Below are positions 36,445 through 44,807 of a stretch of 64,000 nt of DNA, one piece after another; within the stretch, counting starts at the first letter, position 1, and every line of letters begins with the position of its first letter. Below the pieces are notes generated by a model, which saw only the letters and a list, made by a program, of their open reading frames with translations, made no database searches and was not told the DNA's origin. The stretch comes from Rhodococcoides kyotonense (lineage in GTDB: Bacteria; Actinomycetota; Actinomycetes; Mycobacteriales; Mycobacteriaceae), in NCBI RefSeq assembly GCF_900188125.1, contig NZ_FZOW01000017.1:1-64000 (forward strand), read 5' to 3'. The translations under genes and the position numbers were made by a program.

Positions 36445-37658
36445 TGACCACCGCCGTAGCCTTCACCGGACTGGGCGTCGTCGCGCCCAGCGGGCAGGAT
36501 GCCGAAACACATTGGAAGCAAACGGAAACGACCGCGAGCTTCATCGCGCCGATCAGTCGGTTCGACGCAACGGGCTACTCGACGACTCTGGGTGGCGAGG
36601 TCCGCGACTTCGACGACACGTCCGGTATCCCGGGCCGGCTCGTGCCTCAGACCGATTACTCGACGAGGCTGTCGTTGATCGCCACCGGTCAAGCTCTTGC
36701 CGACAGCGGGATCGACCTCGACGCGATCGACCCGTACCGGATAGGCGTCGTCAGTGCGTCGTCGATGGGCGGATTCACGTTCGGGCAACGCGAACTGCAG
36801 AAGCTGTGGAGTCAGGGCCCGCAGTACGTTAGTGCCTACCAGTCGTTCGCGTGGTTCTATGCGGTGAACACCGGCCAGGTGTCGATTCGGCATGGATTGA
36901 AAGGTCCTGCGAACGCCGTGGTCTCCGACCAGTCGGGTGGGCTCGATGCACTTGGCCAGGCGCGCAGGCAGATTCGAAAAGGTGCCCTGGCGATGGTCGC
37001 GGGTGGCGTCGACGGCGCGTTGTGCCCCTTCGGAATGGCCGGCTATCTCAGCGCGGGTGGGTTGTCGACGGCTACCGATCCGGACGGTGCGTACCTACCG
37101 TTCTCGGCCGCAGGTGCAGGTCACGTCCCGGGTGAAGGTGGTGCCTATCTGATTCTCGAAGACTCCGAGCACGCGCGTGCGCGTGAGGCCGACATCTACG
37201 GCTATCTCGCCGGATATGCGTCGACCTTCTCGCCCTCGGGGGTGGGCCCGTCGGGCGTCCGGGCGCTCGTGGGTGCGATCGGAACTGCGGTTGCCGACGC
37301 CGGTCTCGTCCCTGCCGACATCGACGTCGTGTTCGCCGACGCGCATGGAACGAAGGACCAGGACGACGACGAGATCGGTGCGATCGTGGAGGTGTTCGGT
37401 GTTCGCGGGGTGCCTGTCACTGCTCCGAAAGCAGGCATAGGCCGCCTCTATGCGGGCGGAGGGGCGCTCGACGTGGCGACGGCATTGCTTGCGATCCGCC
37501 ATTCGACGATCCCCGCGACACCCAACGTCGTGGCATCCGACACCGAGTTTCGCATCGATCTCGTGATCGAGTCTCCGAGAGCGAAGGAGGTGAATCACGC
37601 GCTCGTCATCGCGCGCGGGCGAGGCGGCTTCACGTCGGCAGTCGTCGTTTCACGTTGA
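36444..37658 (+). CDS. type II PKS chain-length factor (KS-beta)
   Basis: 404 residues, KS fold with Gln163 (VSDQSGGLDALG) replacing the active-site Cys, the diagnostic change of chain-length factors. VFADAHGTKDQDDDE and KAGIGRLYAGGGALDVA replace the KS His motifs. It forms the heterodimer with KS-alpha and sets the chain length, which cannot be read from the sequence by eye. Confidence 0.95.
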   Translation: MTTAVAFTGLGVVAPSGQDAETHWKQTETTASFIAPISRFDATGYSTTLGGEVRDFDDTSGIPGRLVPQTDYSTRLSLIATGQALADSGIDLDAIDPYRIGVVSASSMGGFTFGQRELQKLWSQGPQYVSAYQSFAWFYAVNTGQVSIRHGLKGPANAVVSDQSGGLDALGQARRQIRKGALAMVAGGVDGALCPFGMAGYLSAGGLSTATDPDGAYLPFSAAGAGHVPGEGGAYLILEDSEHARAREADIYGYLAGYASTFSPSGVGPSGVRALVGAIGTAVADAGLVPADIDVVFADAHGTKDQDDDEIGAIVEVFGVRGVPVTAPKAGIGRLYAGGGALDVATALLAIRHSTIPATPNVVASDTEFRIDLVIESPRAKEVNHALVIARGRGGFTSAVVVSR

Positions 37659-37693
37659 TTCGTTGTTGTGATCGAACAGAAAGGTAGAGGGCC

Positions 37694-37963
37694 ATGGCAG
37701 AGTTCGGATTGCAGGAGTTGAAGGTCGAGCTGCAGAGGGCGGCAGGCGAAGACGAGGCAGTCGATCTGGACGGCGATATTCTGGAGACGTCGTTCGAGGA
37801 CCTGGGTTACGACTCCCTGGCCCTGTTGGAAGTGGTCGGGAGCATCTCCCGCGGTCACGGCATCACCATCGCCGACGACCTGTTCATCGAAGTCGAAACA
37901 CCCAGGCAGTTCATCGATCTCGTCAACACCTCCATCGCCGCACAGCAAGCCGCCGCGGTGTAG
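37694..37963 (+). CDS. acyl carrier protein of the type II PKS
   Basis: 89 residues. Phosphopantetheine attachment Ser41 in LGYDSLALLE; the helix II/III pattern is normal for PKS ACPs. It follows the CLF by 35 bp with GAAAGGTAGAGGG upstream. No phosphopantetheinyl transferase is seen in the window. Confidence 0.95.
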   Translation: MAEFGLQELKVELQRAAGEDEAVDLDGDILETSFEDLGYDSLALLEVVGSISRGHGITIADDLFIEVETPRQFIDLVNTSIAAQQAAAV

Positions 37964-37978
37964 GTCCTAGCGATCGCC

Positions 37979-38014
37979 GATACCGCCGACCGGACGCATC
38001 CGGTCGGCGGTATC
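37979..38014. terminator. strong bidirectional terminator after the ACP gene
   Basis: A perfect 16-bp stem (37979-37994 with 37999-38014) and a CGCA loop, followed by TTT. It lies between the convergent ACP and aromatase/cyclase genes and can serve both. Confidence 0.85.
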
Positions 38015-38021
38015 TTTCCGT

Positions 38022-38975
38022 TCACACCGCGACGGGGGCTGTCTCCGTGAATCCTTTTGCGGTACGCAATGTTTTGAGACTGTTGGCGCTGAGTGACGAC
38101 TTCACCAGTGTGCGTGCGCTGTCCACCGTCGCATCGGCGCCGAGGACCTCCCGGATCGCCTCCGGCCGCAACGCCACCACATGCTTCGACGCCGCAAGCA
38201 CTCCGTCGTCGGTGCGTTGGAACGACCATTCGCCCGTGTGTGCGGCCAGCAGCGCGGGCAAGGTCGTCTGTTTGTACACGATTCTGTTGGACGGGAACGC
38301 GATTCGGAACGACTTGGTCGTGTGCGAGTCGCCGGCCGGAGTGATCGTGTCCATTTCCAGTTCTTGGATGCCGTCGTCGGTGGTGTCGAATCGAACTCGC
38401 GCCACGTGGTCGAGGCGGTCGAGCCAAAGATCGGCGCGATCGATGAACTCGTACACCGCCTCAGGCTCGGCGTGGATGAGGAGCGAGTCCTCGAACTCGA
38501 ACACCGTCTCGGCTCGATCCGAGATCTGCTGTGCTGCAACGGCTAGCTTTGCAAGTTCTGCAGCACTGTTCGTCTCTATGGCTTTGTCGATCCAAGCCAG
38601 GTTCTCGTCGGTTTCCTCGACGGCCGTGAATTCGTGCGTCAACGTGACCGTGGCGCCGCCGGATGTCGACGGTGTGACGATCCACTGCCCTTTCATCGAT
38701 CGCACGGGTGGCGCGGATACTTGCTGCTGGAACGTGATGGTGTAGTTCGCCGGGTCGAGCTCTCGCTTGGACGTCCAGGACTTGACCTGTCCGTTCGCCA
38801 ACGCCCAGATCTGCAACCGTTCGGAGGCCTCCTGCTTCTCGAGAACGTCGACGTGGACGGTCGGCGGGAAAACCGCAGGCCAGGATTGCGCGTCGGCGAT
38901 GATCGCATACACGTCGTCGGGTGAAGCCTGCACCTCGATGTCGTGGCTTGTTCGATGAACCGGATTGGTGGTCAT
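38022..38975 (-). CDS. two-domain aromatase/cyclase (SRPBCC x2)
   Basis: 317 residues with two START/SRPBCC domains. The first spans about 1-150 (SHDIEVQASPDDVYAIIADAQSWPAVFP) and the second about 160-310 (LLIHAEPEAVYEFIDRADLWLDRLDHV). Di-domain aromatase/cyclases act on C9-reduced polyketides and aromatise the first ring, which matches the ActIII-like ketoreductase. It is convergent with the ACP gene. Confidence 0.93.
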   Translation of the reverse strand: MTTNPVHRTSHDIEVQASPDDVYAIIADAQSWPAVFPPTVHVDVLEKQEASERLQIWALANGQVKSWTSKRELDPANYTITFQQQVSAPPVRSMKGQWIVTPSTSGGATVTLTHEFTAVEETDENLAWIDKAIETNSAAELAKLAVAAQQISDRAETVFEFEDSLLIHAEPEAVYEFIDRADLWLDRLDHVARVRFDTTDDGIQELEMDTITPAGDSHTTKSFRIAFPSNRIVYKQTTLPALLAAHTGEWSFQRTDDGVLAASKHVVALRPEAIREVLGADATVDSARTLVKSSLSANSLKTLRTAKGFTETAPVAV

Positions 38976-39063
38976 GCGTGGGCCTCTCGCTAGGGATCTT
39001 CCGTTCCCTCAGCCTGTACCGGTCCTGTCCAGCGTCACTACAGCGAAGATGAAGCCGCGCTGT

Positions 39064-39414
39064 TTATCTATAAGTACGGGTTCGGTGAGGTGGGTAGAAG
39101 CTCGGGACGCCTGACGTCCCGAACGCGTCGAGCTGCTCACGAGTGAGTCCCCGGACGTCGGTGAAGTTCGCGCCTTCGATATCCGCGCCGGTCAGCCGTG
39201 CACCTGTCAGGTCTGCGCCTGCGAAGCTTGCGTTGGATAGCTGCGCGAACCTCAGGTCTGCACCTCTCAGGTTCGCACCCGCGAGGTCTGCTCCGCCGAG
39301 GCGCGCGAAGTAGAAGTCCGCATTCGTGAGATCCGCGTCGACCAGAAACGCGGTCGTGAAGCGGACTCCCGCTGCCGTGACTCCAGCAAGATTCGGGGCG
39401 CTAGTCGACGACAT
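39064..39414 (-). CDS. pentapeptide-repeat protein
   Basis: 116 residues. At least ten consecutive A(D/N)LXX repeats (ADLTN, ADFYF, ADLAG, ANLRG, ADLRF, ASFAG, ADLTG, ADIEG) form a right-handed quadrilateral helix. Some members protect DNA gyrase and serve as self-resistance; this one is short and has no recognisable dimer module. It lies just outside the polyketide cluster, so a resistance role is speculative. Confidence 0.82.
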   Translation of the reverse strand: MSSTSAPNLAGVTAAGVRFTTAFLVDADLTNADFYFARLGGADLAGANLRGADLRFAQLSNASFAGADLTGARLTGADIEGANFTDVRGLTREQLDAFGTSGVPSFYPPHRTRTYR

Positions 39415-39564
39415 TCAGCTGCCCTCGCGTTGTCGCGGGGAATTCGGTGTGCACAGCCCCAGCTCATCACCAGGGTGCATATGTTTTGCAAACCTACTTA
39501 TGCGGATGACGCGCCGGGACTCGGCTGCACGGGGCCTGCGGCCCGAGAAATTCGGCGGTCGGAG

Positions 39565-39634
39565 AAATTACCTCCCCTATTTGGGATTCGAACCCCCTGC
39601 AGAGGGTTCGTATCCCAAATAGGGGAGGCAATTT
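39565..39634. repeat. long near-perfect palindrome
   Basis: CCTCCCCTATTTGGGATTCG from 39571 onward is matched in inverse by 39601-39628 with one internal mismatch, and AAATT/AATTT pairs extend the arms. The arms contain GGGATTCGAACCC / GGGTTCGTATCCC, which resemble a tRNA T-arm. No tRNA can be folded from it. It could be a terminator-like hairpin, a decayed attachment site or a transposable remnant. Confidence 0.7.
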
Positions 39635-39664
39635 TGCGCGGGATGACTCCGATCAATGCCGAAC

Positions 39665-39711
39665 CCCCACTTATGCAGACGAACCCCCCCGTTTTGCCTG
39701 CATAAGTGCGG
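39665..39711. repeat. 47-bp palindromic repeat R1, copy b
   Basis: CACTTATGCAG (39668-39678) and CTGCATAAGTG (39698-39708) are perfectly inverted; the centre is a C-rich variant. Confidence 0.8.
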
Positions 39712-39880
39712 ACTCGACGGGTAGCGCCTAAGCCTGAGCCCGAACCTTCGAGTTGTGCGGCAGGGTGACAAGTCGCCCGAGGCACGTCGCGGCTGCAGTG
39801 GAGGCAACCAGCAACTTTTACGCGCCCGACCCAGCCTGAAAGAATTGTGCGCGAGGGGAACTGATCCGACTCTCTCAGAA

Positions 39881-39966
39881 AGATCAGAGCTACCGCGACA
39901 CCGGGCGTGGTCCCGTTCCGTCGCTCCCGCACAATCGTGTCGAGCATCGTCCCCCACTCGGAGGTG
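39881..39966. repeat. R2 repeat element, copy b
   Basis: Same block order as the other R2 copies: AGCTACCGCGACACCGGGCG, then TCGCTCCCGCACAATCG and ATCGTCCCCCACTCGGAGGTG. It is followed 17 bp later by R1 copy c. Confidence 0.75.
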
Positions 39967-39983
39967 CGTGCGAAATGCCGAGT

Positions 39984-40030
39984 CCGCACTTATGAAGCCG
40001 ATTTGGCCCAATTCGCTTGCATAAGTGCGG
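39984..40030. repeat. 47-bp palindromic repeat R1, copy c
   Basis: CCGCACTTATGAAG and CTTGCATAAGTGCGG-type arms around a centre of CCGATTTGGCCCAATTCG type. Confidence 0.8.
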
Positions 40031-40312
40031 CTTCGGCGCGACGCAGTAGCCACCCGTCGAAGCATAAGTTACGCGCACACGTGACTCGGTTGGTCGAGTG
40101 CTATGGGAATGGCTACGCCTGTCGCGGTGGCCAGCCGAGTTGCCTGTCGGCCAGTGGCGAGTAAAGCATCTCGAAGGCGCCATATACTCGTCGCGGAGCG
40201 CAATCGCGCATGTCGATAGATAGGAAATACGACTGAGTGGATTGCTTGTGGCTGGTCACAAGCTTGGTTGACGTGGTTGACATGACAGGTGCGGGCGGGC
40301 AGCATCAACCGT

Positions 40313-40813
40313 ATGTCGACCGAAACGGACTTCGATTCGATGGCGCACCGGCTGATCGAGGCCAGTGGGGCATCGGATGAACGTGATCTCGAGTATGCGA
40401 GGGCGGGCCTCGACGACATAGTCAGCGGTTTGAGAGCGCGCCGCGCCTGGACCGAGCATGTGGGCGATATCTTGACTTCCAAGCAGGCGTGTGACTTCGC
40501 GGCTTGGACGCGTTCGGCGTTGAGCAAGGCCGTCGGCGAGAACCGGGTTTTGAGGTTGGAAGGTAGTAACGGTAAGTACGGTTATGCGGCGGCCGGATTC
40601 ACCGATTCCCGTCCTGCGAGACCCATCCCCGGCATCCAGGATGTCCTGCGAGTGTGGTCCGTGCAAGATCCGCGTGGATGGTCCACAGTTTCTTGGTTCA
40701 CCACTGAGCAGCCGGAATTGGAAGGACGAACTCCGAGGCGCGCGCTTCTCGATGGCGATCCCTCCATGGTTGTTCGCGCTGCACGGGCGGCGGTCAGCAG
40801 GCTCGCTGCGTGA
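40313..40813 (+). CDS. MbcA/ParS/Xre-like antitoxin, no partner nearby
   Basis: 166 residues. The N-terminal half has a helix-turn-helix-like stretch (ILTSKQACDFAAWTRSALSKAV) and the C-terminal half fits the toxin-binding domain (WSTVSWFTTEQPELEGRTPRRALLDGDP). Such proteins usually neutralise a RES-domain toxin encoded next door. Neither flank shows a RES gene, so this is an orphan or a stand-alone regulator. ATG 40313 is preferred over upstream starts. Confidence 0.7.
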   Translation: MSTETDFDSMAHRLIEASGASDERDLEYARAGLDDIVSGLRARRAWTEHVGDILTSKQACDFAAWTRSALSKAVGENRVLRLEGSNGKYGYAAAGFTDSRPARPIPGIQDVLRVWSVQDPRGWSTVSWFTTEQPELEGRTPRRALLDGDPSMVVRAARAAVSRLAA

Positions 40814-40863
40814 GCGCTGATCGTGCCGCCCTACCGACGGAACGAAGCATCAGGTGTGAAGGT

Positions 40864-41082
40864 TGGATGGTTTCGACTTGTGTCCACTCCAAGCCGGGCG
40901 AGTTGAACGGATGCGTGACCATCTTCGGCAAGATCAACTCCGATGAAGCAGGGCCGCAGTCGTATTCGATCATGCCATGCTCACGGATCTCGTGCAGAGT
41001 CCCTAGGCGGGAGTGCCGTTCATGGCCGGATGACGTCACGAGATCGTCGACGGGAATCTGGGAGCTTCTCGGCTGACGGACG
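40864..41082 (+). pseudogene. decayed 3' end of an SMI1/KNR4-type gene
   Basis: Nucleotides 40864-41082 match the last 225 bases of the gene at 57446-58768 (58549-58773), including KPGELNGCVTIFGKINSD against RPGDLNGCVTVFDKVDSD, and TCACGAGATCGTCGACGGG near the end. Indels after SYSI break the frame, so the rest reads as unrelated residues. No start or N-terminal part is present. Confidence 0.75.
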
Positions 41083-41113
41083 CGTCGCGTGGCTCTTACG
41101 GAATACTGAAGCT

Positions 41114-42040
41114 ATGCCCAGTTACAGGTGGACGGTTGTATTCGATACAGGACGCTTCAGCGAATTCTTCGACGGATACGAGGCATCGCAGGTCGCGGCG
41201 ACCACCGCCGCTGTGGACTGCGCGCGGCGTGTCCGGGATGCTCGCGGCAGGGACTTCGCTCTGCATCTGCGAATTCAAATCGAAACCGGCGGCCCCGGCG
41301 ACAAGTTTGGTCTGTCGATGGCACTGGTCGATCTGGATCTCGACGACGAGGACCTGATCGCGCGCGTAGACGCAGGGGCAGCCGAAGAGAGCGCACGCGC
41401 GAAGAGTCTCCAGAACGCGGTGCAGGCAGCGAAGAATTTGGGACCGACGGCCTCGCCTACCGAGCCGAGTTCTGTTGCTGTGCAGTTGGATCGGCTTCGG
41501 CATGCCCTCGGCAGTATCGGGGCACCAGTAAATCGAGGGGAAACGGTAGCGATCGAAAAGGCGCGACTGGTCGATGCGTACACCTGGCCTGACGAATTGA
41601 TCGAGTTTCTTGCAGCAGGCAAGCCAGCAGCGCGGCTCACTCCATACGGCGGCCTGTACGCGCTCGGTGACGCGGTCACCGCCCGCGAGTACTTGATCGA
41701 GTCCCGGGACTACCTTCGGACGCAGTTGGACTATCCCGAGTTGGAACACTTTGCACAGTGGTCGAGCGAACCGGCAGGGTCTCCGACTTCTGCATTCCTG
41801 GACGGGTTCGTCCCTATCGCCGGTGACGATAGTGAGTATGTGATCGTCGATCTTCGCGACGGCGACCTACACGGGTGTGTGGGGGTGTACCAACGTGAGG
41901 GCGACGTCAGCGGCCCGACGTGGGTGTCGATCAGCGCAATGCTGTCCGACTTGGCCGACAGCCTCGAGTCCGGGGAGGCGTTCGACAGGGTATGGATCCC
42001 TGAGGTATCCGAGTCGAACGTGACGTGGGATGCGCCTTGA
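41114..42040 (+). CDS. SMI1/KNR4 (SUKH)-domain immunity-like protein
   Basis: 308 residues. The C-terminal ~150 residues have the SUKH pattern (YTWPDELIEFLAAG; AFLDGFVPIAGDDSEYVIVDLRDGDLHGCVGVY; WVSISAMLSDLADSLESG) and align with the protein at 57446-58768. The first ~95 residues (MPSYRWTVVFDTGRFSEFF) are a different domain not recognised. SUKH proteins commonly protect from polymorphic toxins, but no toxin gene is adjacent. Confidence 0.75.
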   Translation: MPSYRWTVVFDTGRFSEFFDGYEASQVAATTAAVDCARRVRDARGRDFALHLRIQIETGGPGDKFGLSMALVDLDLDDEDLIARVDAGAAEESARAKSLQNAVQAAKNLGPTASPTEPSSVAVQLDRLRHALGSIGAPVNRGETVAIEKARLVDAYTWPDELIEFLAAGKPAARLTPYGGLYALGDAVTAREYLIESRDYLRTQLDYPELEHFAQWSSEPAGSPTSAFLDGFVPIAGDDSEYVIVDLRDGDLHGCVGVYQREGDVSGPTWVSISAMLSDLADSLESGEAFDRVWIPEVSESNVTWDAP

Positions 42041-42101
42041 GTCGTTCCGTCGTTCCCGCACAATCACTTTCAGTGTCGTACCCCAGTCCGAGGTGGAACT
42101 G
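42041..42101. repeat. R2 repeat element, copy c (partial)
   Basis: Only the TCCGTCGTTCCCGCACAATC to CCCAGTCCGAGGTGG half remains. It fills the gap after the SUKH gene and forms the last codons of the convergent membrane-protein gene. Confidence 0.65.
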
Positions 42102-42612
42102 GAACGCCTCTTCTCACTACTGAACTCGCTACTGCCAGCAGCAATGCAAGTCCCAAAGCAGGTGGCGTACCACCGAGGGCAGAGAGAGCGTTCGGCGTCG
42201 ACGATCCGACGGCAGTCATGATTCCTATTGCGGTGCACACGAACAGAGCGCCGACGACCATCCACCACACGCGTGGCCTGGGGATGAGAGCCGGAAGTAG
42301 GCAGAGAGCGACGGGTACGGCCAGTACCACGCCGAGCGGCCATCCGAAGTAGTTCCACAACGAAAGCTGCGAGCAGTCCTCGGCAGTCGCGACGCCCTGT
42401 ACGGGCAGGCCGAGTTCGCAGCTGGTGATCTGATGCATCGGCCACGACGCCACGGAAATCCCGAGCGCAACGGCGCTAGCCGCCAACGCAATCCATGCGA
42501 CACGAATCCACTTCACAGGGTGGGATGCCGATCTCACGCCGGTAACAGTACGTGATGTGTGCGTCGGGACCGGTCGGCCCGCCCCTCCGGACCGCTTGGA
42601 TGTCACATTCAT
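42070..42612 (-). CDS. membrane protein, unknown function
   Basis: 180 residues from ATG 42612. Four hydrophobic segments (WIALAASAVALGISVA; WPLGVVLAVPVALCLLPALI; WWMVVGALFVCTAIGIM; ALGLALLLAVASSVV) with two cysteines in the first outer loop (SCELGLPV..EDCSQLS). The C-terminal tail is encoded inside repeat R2 copy c, which suggests the repeat inserted at or created the 3' end. No family recognised. Confidence 0.6.
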   Translation of the reverse strand: MNVTSKRSGGAGRPVPTHTSRTVTGVRSASHPVKWIRVAWIALAASAVALGISVASWPMHQITSCELGLPVQGVATAEDCSQLSLWNYFGWPLGVVLAVPVALCLLPALIPRPRVWWMVVGALFVCTAIGIMTAVGSSTPNALSALGGTPPALGLALLLAVASSVVRRGVPVPPRTGVRH

Positions 42613-42692
42613 ATGCTCAGATCGTATGGGTGAACCATTCAAGCGGTAGGGCGCCTGCGTGCCAGCCAAGGACGCCCCAACAGCTCGATCGT

Positions 42693-43445
42693 TCACCGCT
42701 TCTTCCAGACGGACACGTGCTTTCTGCTGTCTGCGGTGAACTCCGAACGGTCCCAGTCCGCCCAGCGGTATTCGAGTTTCATTCCTGCAATGCGCGCCAT
42801 GAGATCCATCTCGGCAGGCCAGGCGTAGCGGAACGGGATGCGACGGAATGTTCCGGCCCCTTTCGGCGATACCGACACGTGGGTGGACGTGAATTCCTGT
42901 GTCACCACGTCGTATTGGTCGAACCCGAGGTATCCGCCGCCGTCGGCGTACGGATCGACCGCAAACGGAACAGTGTCCTGCCCTGGCGGCAAGCGTCGTG
43001 TGTCCGGCGTCGACACCTCGACGAGGAACCGCCCGCCTGGCCTCAGATGTGCGGCTGCGTTCCTGAAGACGTCGACCTGCCCGTCCTGTGTAGTCACGTT
43101 GCTGATCGTGTTGTACACCAGATAGACCAGCGAGAATTCGCCGTCGACTCGTGTCGTGGTCATGTCGCCGATCGTGACGGCAACGTTGCTGCCGCCGGGC
43201 TTGTTCGTGATCCGAGACGCCATGGCTCGGCTCAACTCGATACCGCTCACCTGCACGCCGCGCGCGGCCAGCGGTGCGCCGATCCGGCCGGTCCCGACGG
43301 CGAACTCGAGCACCGGACCGTCGGCCAGTTGCTCCAGTGCATCGACGGCAGCTGCCACCACTTCGGGCGCGTTGACGCCACCTGCGTCGTCGTAGGTCTC
43401 GGCGATACTCTCGGGAAACCAGCCGTCGTCTGCCTCGGTATTCAT
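42693..43445 (-). CDS. class I SAM-dependent methyltransferase
   Basis: 250 residues from ATG 43445 (MNTEADDGWFPESIAETYDD). SAM-binding LEFAVGTGRIGAPLA, then VYLVYNTISNVTTQDGQ and GGRFLVEV. Small-molecule methyltransferase, substrate unknown. A ~155-bp copy of its 5' end and upstream DNA occurs at 49100-49252. A longer frame to 43688 exists, but the shared duplication and internal ATG argue for 43445. Confidence 0.82.
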   Translation of the reverse strand: MNTEADDGWFPESIAETYDDAGGVNAPEVVAAAVDALEQLADGPVLEFAVGTGRIGAPLAARGVQVSGIELSRAMASRITNKPGGSNVAVTIGDMTTTRVDGEFSLVYLVYNTISNVTTQDGQVDVFRNAAAHLRPGGRFLVEVSTPDTRRLPPGQDTVPFAVDPYADGGGYLGFDQYDVVTQEFTSTHVSVSPKGAGTFRRIPFRYAWPAEMDLMARIAGMKLEYRWADWDRSEFTADSRKHVSVWKKR

Positions 43446-43787
43446 AGTTGCCAGACGGTACACATGCCGATGCACGTCGAGCACTCGAATTTCGGCGTAT
43501 CGGTTATCGATCCCACCGCCCACATGCGAAAGACGTTGACGCGGGGGATATGCGAAGACGAAGAAGAGATACGACATCTTCCGTACTGCTACCTTGATCC
43601 GAGGAGAACACCGACAACGCGGCGGCAACACCAGACTCGTACGCGCACTGTATCTTTCGGTGTTCGCTTTCACTTCGAGAGCCGGCATCTCGCGGGTACT
43701 ACGACCGAAAGAGAGCAGAAGGAAAATACGTTGGGCGCGGAAGTAGACGGCAAAGGCGCTCCGTCAGGCAGCGAAGTCCCGAGGAAG
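43446..43787. other. gap upstream of the methyltransferase gene
   Basis: 342 bp. The first ~70 bp are repeated at 49184-49252 (see the fragment there) and probably carry the methyltransferase promoter. Nothing else is recognised. Confidence 0.5.
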
Positions 43788-44807
43788 CTAAGGCCCTTCG
43801 ATCACCGGTTCCTCGGCCTCGAGCAGTTCACGGTCCTCGGGATCGAGGTTCTCGTTGGGGTCGAAGTCTCTGGTCAATGCTGCGTCCCCGGTGTAGGTTT
43901 CGGGGTCGAGCGCTATCTGTAGCCCTTTGGCCAGCGGCGTGGCGGAGACCGGATATGCGTCGTCTCCGACGAACGCAGCGGCGACAGCATCGTGTGCAAG
44001 TGCCTCGCCGAGCACCCGCCCCTCGTACAGCGCATCGAATGAGGCGTTCCTGTCCCAGCGTCCAAGTGCTGCCATGTTGCAGACCTGGAAGTAGTTGACG
44101 ACTATGTCCTGTGTGTTCTTCCACTGAGCTCCATGACCCTGGGCTTCGGCATGACGCTGCAGTTGGCTTCGGATGGTCAGGGCATTAGCTGCGCGCATCG
44201 GCGGTGCGGTACGGACGTCGTCGATGTAGCTGTCGAAGCCAGGAGAGGCGAAGTGCTCGACGACGTCGAGCACTTCGCGCCAGTTGGCGCCGAACTGGCG
44301 GGCGAGCACTTCGTCGGTGACAGTGAAGGATTCGATGTGCGCGACCCGTGCCTGGTCGTCATGCGTCGCGTTGCCGTACAGGCCGTCGGCATTCGCCTGA
44401 ATGAGCCAAGAGACGACTGCGACGGCCGCGTCGCCTGGGTAGGCACTCGCGCGGTCGAATGCCTGGTCGATAGACAACTCACCATTAGCGGAGTACGGGC
44501 CGGGCGCGACACCGTTTTCACGTAGAAGTTCGCCAGTCCGCTCGACGTGTAATTGCAAACGGCTAGTTGCGTCCAGGGATGGAGGGTCGGCAGTTGCCGC
44601 GGAGCATGTTCCATCGGCGGCGGACGGCAGTGAGGTCGAACCGTCGACTGGCGCCGAAGCCGAGGACGTCGAGCGATCAGGGCTCGGCGTGGTCGACCCG
44701 CGATCGCCTGAGCTGCACGCAACGCAAGCCACGACCATCGTCGCGATCGTCGCCGCACCTACTATTGGGTTTCGCCATGACTGCACGGTTGAGGCCCTTC
44801 GTTTCAA
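43788..44807 (-). CDS. putative lipoprotein of unknown function
   Basis: 339 residues. Lipobox VVACVACSSGD after a hydrophobic stretch, a Ser/Thr/Pro-rich linker (about 33-65), then a mainly helical region (RLQLHVERTGELLREN; HFASPGFDSYIDDVRTAPP) and an acidic tail rich in Glu and Asp. No catalytic motif or known family is seen. Confidence 0.7.
   Translation of the reverse strand: MKRRASTVQSWRNPIVGAATIATMVVACVACSSGDRGSTTPSPDRSTSSASAPVDGSTSLPSAADGTCSAATADPPSLDATSRLQLHVERTGELLRENGVAPGPYSANGELSIDQAFDRASAYPGDAAVAVVSWLIQANADGLYGNATHDDQARVAHIESFTVTDEVLARQFGANWREVLDVVEHFASPGFDSYIDDVRTAPPMRAANALTIRSQLQRHAEAQGHGAQWKNTQDIVVNYFQVCNMAALGRWDRNASFDALYEGRVLGEALAHDAVAAAFVGDDAYPVSATPLAKGLQIALDPETYTGDAALTRDFDPNENLDPEDRELLEAEEPVIEGP

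Larger units (their letters stand above)
39415..40312. other. gene-free repeat-rich interval
   Basis: About 0.9 kb with no credible gene. It holds a half copy of R1 (about 39496-39504), a 70-bp palindrome at 39565-39634, R1 copies b and c, and R2 copy b. The open frames here run through these repeats on both strands. It marks the switch from the polyketide cluster to the accessory region. Confidence 0.7.

Noticed and set aside
39571-39628. tRNA gene suggested by the GGTTCGAATCC-like arm
   Set aside because: Only the T-arm-like motif is present, twice in inverse; no D-arm, anticodon arm or acceptor pairing can be built.
39498-40183. Overlapping minus-strand frames of 97-163 codons
   Set aside because: They consist of R1, R2 and palindrome sequence translated through; similar peptides arise wherever the repeats occur.
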